In this document: positions 61,965-64,000 of the stretch, piece by piece
Position numbering within the stretch: position 1 is the stretch's first letter
Layout of the letters: each line of letters opens with the position of its first letter
Assembly (NCBI GenBank): GCA_000708835.1
Contig: DF236961.1
Span: forward strand, 1-64,000
DNA length: 64,000 nucleotides
Source of the DNA: Klebsormidium nitens
Taxonomy: Eukaryota; Streptophyta; Klebsormidiophyceae; Klebsormidiales; Klebsormidiaceae
Direction of reading: 5' to 3'
Program-made: the position numbers and the translations under genes
Notes under the pieces: generated by a model
The model's database searches: none
Told to the model about the DNA's origin: nothing
Seen by the model: the letters and a program-made list of their open reading frames with translations, nothing else

Positions 61965-63289
61965 CTTGTCCTTAACAAAATTCGAGCTCTGTTCAAGCAG
62001 CCTGCTTGTTAGTGTTCAATAAAACTGCTTTCTCAATTACGGGTCACCTCTGACACTGTTTGAGCTTTCAGCCCAACGGCAGCTAGTAGGAGCTGGCGCA
62101 GCACTGACGCAGAGACCGCTTGCGATTGCCTTAACTGCCTTCAATAATTCAACGTCGTTCCAGCTCGCAGACGCTTTTCGCAGGCGCTTTTCGTAGAGCT
62201 CAGCTGAAAACGTCAGAAGGGACATGGAACGAGGATGCCTGTACGTTGACGCTAGCACCTGATCAGAAAAGGAAAGGGAATGGACCTTCGAAAAGGACCC
62301 AAAAAGCATACACTTCAGTACAGCTCTAGCTTAGGTATCTTCGGATCATGAGCTACCGTACAATTAGGGCAGCGAAAGTCGATCTGCATGCATGCTGCCA
62401 GTGCACCGATGCGGACTCGCCTGGACGCTCTGCATGTCGGCAGAGTGGCCGCCCCTCGATCAATGTCTCCACTCAATGATTGCTCGTCTGCAGATTGGGG
62501 CTTTTGATGTGCTCGTCCGACATTCTCGCATGCAAACTTCAAAAGCCCCCGGGCCAATCATGATCAATTGAAGTGAGTCGATCGCGTCATGATCAGCGGG
62601 CCGGCCGCGCCGGCGCTCGATCCGCGCCGCGTACGCGCGCTGCATGCGAGGCTCTCCCTAGGCTTAATTCGGCCGCGCTGATGTGTGTTGCGAACGGCCG
62701 TGAAATGCAGATAACAAATTAGGAACGGCAGCTACGCGTAAATCAGTCACCGAGGCTAAACCTCCAAAACGGGGAGTAATGTGGATTCCAGCACCAAGTC
62801 AAGCGTACATCCAGACATGAAAACATCTCCACACTGCTAGGCCATGGCAAATAGGGTTTAATCGATTGTTCGACTCATTTGTCGTTTGCAGCTATCGATC
62901 AAACATGTGTGTATCTCGGTTGCACACAAAGTCAAGGCCGTGGACATGGATCTGGCCAGTCAGATTCATTGCACGTATGTGGCAGGGGGGCAAACAGAGC
63001 TAGGGTTGATGTATGGACGTGTGATCAATAAAAGGCGAGCCATCAATGCAGGTCTACCTGTGACAAGCATTCATGGATGATCCTGAGGCTGGCGCTTTCA
63101 CCATGTCAAAGCATGATAAATGGATCGACTCAAAGCAAGCACTGCCTAAAGTCGTTTGAGCTCGGTCAATCATACTCTGTGAGCAATGCAAACGATGTAC
63201 ACCCGCGCAACTTGCACACGCTTGCTTTGAGAAGCTCAGGTGACAGTTCGCATAAATTATGGTACAATCCGCTTTACTCTGATGCTCAC
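61965..63289. other. catalase 5' flank and unresolved 3' part of the EEP gene
   Basis: It holds the catalase leader and promoter. A 62-codon ATG frame on the minus strand (62037-62225, MSLLTFSAELYEKRLRKAS onward) ends 72 bases before the catalase ATG. It could be an upstream ORF if transcription starts far enough away, or chance. 62590-62650 is very GC-rich with GGCCGGCCGCGCCGGCGC-like palindromes. The exon that must follow 63290 in the neighbouring gene was not found. Confidence 0.35.
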
Positions 63290-63741
63290 CTTGTAAAGGT
63301 GACAACGACTGGGTTCCCATCCGCGGTCTTCTGCTGGTCGTAAGTCGGCTCTACCCATTTTGTACAGTTCAGCGCACGCGATACAAATACAAGCCCTGCT
63401 CCTCGGTCCCTCTCTGCAGGGTTTTTCCACTGCCCATATAACTCAACGCGAGCATCGCTTATGCCAGCAGACACGATCTCCATATACTGTGGGCTCAGCG
63501 GCGCTGAGTTGAAGTCCCCAGCCAGCACGATTGACACACGAGCCGACGAACTCGTGTCGCTAACATTGGTTACGGGCTGTTCCTGGCCCGATAACCTTTC
63601 GTCTGCCTTGCCTCCAGTTTGCAAGGCCTCCCGGATGTGCTCCGCAACTGCCCGAGCCTGTGCTGTTCGGTCTCGGTCGTCCTCGCCAAAGTGAGTGTTC
63701 ATGAGGTGTAGCGTTTGGGTCCCAACTTGAACCGTTGCATG
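63290..63741 (-). CDS. endonuclease/exonuclease/phosphatase (EEP) domain gene, internal exon
   Basis: A single exon is supported: acceptor CCCTTGCAG before 63741, donor ACAAG|GTGAGC at 63290, phase 0 in and phase 2 out, 150 codons. It encodes the centre of an EEP-fold domain of the Mg-dependent nuclease/phosphodiesterase superfamily: LHLMNTHFGEDDRDR (the NTH motif), then VSIVLAGDFNSAPLSPQYME (the GDFN motif), then ISDARVELYGQWKNP. The next parts expected of the fold, an RIDYIF-like strand and a terminal SDH, are not clear within this exon: GAGLVFVS and TADGNPVVVTF stand near where they would be. The stop read directly after VTFTR is inside the donor, so the protein continues. Upstream exons lie at or past the window edge. 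Substrate unknown. Confidence 0.7.
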
Positions 63742-64000
63742 CTGCAAGGGTGCCAACGGTAGGTTCAGGCCGAATTTCAAGCAAGTTTTCGCCAGAAGCG
63801 TTCAGCTCATCAACAACTGATTCTTGGATGGGTGAAGGATGAACGCAGTTTGCCGTGAAAGAGATCGCCCCTCCTATTCCCTCCGTCTGTGACAGACAAA
63901 GGCCAACCACAGGGTCAAGTCCCGGATAGAAGCTCGTTGACGACATCCATTTACTCGGCAACTGCATCTTTTCTGAGTCCCCTGATCTAAGAACCAAACG
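63742..64000. other. intron or unresolved exon at the window edge
   Basis: A minus-strand frame is open through this stretch (including SSTSFYPGLDPVVGLCLSQ and GIGGAISFTANCVHPSPIQ) but lies in a different frame from the EEP exon and shows no EEP motif. It may be an upstream exon joined by a short intron or chance. It cannot be settled here. Confidence 0.3.

Noticed and set aside
63286-63288. Stop codon of the EEP gene at 63286
   Set aside because: The TGA overlaps a strong GTGAGC donor at 63290, so it is intronic.

Overview
This 64 kb window is nuclear DNA from a photosynthetic eukaryote. Nearly every recognisable gene is split by many short introns with GT-AG ends, and three genes encode plastid proteins with N-terminal targeting extensions. 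The gene content (ALWAYS EARLY/LIN9-type DREAM subunit, plant-type CMP-Kdo synthetase, plastid glutathione reductase, zeta-carotene desaturase, desiccation-related ferritin-like protein) and the compact GC-balanced exons suggest a green plant, most likely a streptophyte alga such as Klebsormidium. The species is inference, not something the sequence proves.

Layout. 1-9360: gene-poor and repeat-rich, with an uncertain ORF (1526-2442), a phase-consistent three-exon candidate gene (3203-5117), a foldback element (3866-4021) and a terminal-inverted-repeat element (8058-8818). 9361-18989 (-): an 18-exon ALY/LIN9 gene with one apparent frameshift at a homopolymer. 21173-23313 (+): secreted ferritin-like desiccation-related protein. 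25246-28381 (-): CMP-Kdo synthetase, head-to-head with 29603-33755 (+): plastid glutathione reductase. 35121-40857 (-): phosphoglucomutase/phosphomannomutase-family protein, whose 5' end is unresolved. 42209-46162 (+): an unrecognised, probably thylakoid-lumenal protein built from duplicated symmetric exons. 47529-53333 (-): zeta-carotene desaturase. 55314-61964 (-): catalase with striking intronic exon and splice-site duplications. 63290-63741 (-): one internal exon of an endonuclease/exonuclease/phosphatase-domain gene that continues beyond what can be resolved.

I joined exons by hand so that splice dinucleotides, codon phase and family similarity agree. The catalase, ZDS, GR, CMP-Kdo synthetase, PGM/PMM-like, ferritin-like and lumenal-protein models all close to a length divisible by three. 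The ALY model closes only if one base is restored at 15230-15237.

Together the genes cover oxidative and desiccation stress (catalase, glutathione reductase, ferritin-like protein), photosynthetic membranes (ZDS, lumenal protein), cell-wall sugar activation (CMP-Kdo synthetase, a sugar-phosphate mutase) and cell-cycle transcription control (ALY). They do not form an operon. The most unusual items are the modular lumenal protein and the tandem array of six 5' splice sites plus a duplicated terminal exon inside the catalase gene.
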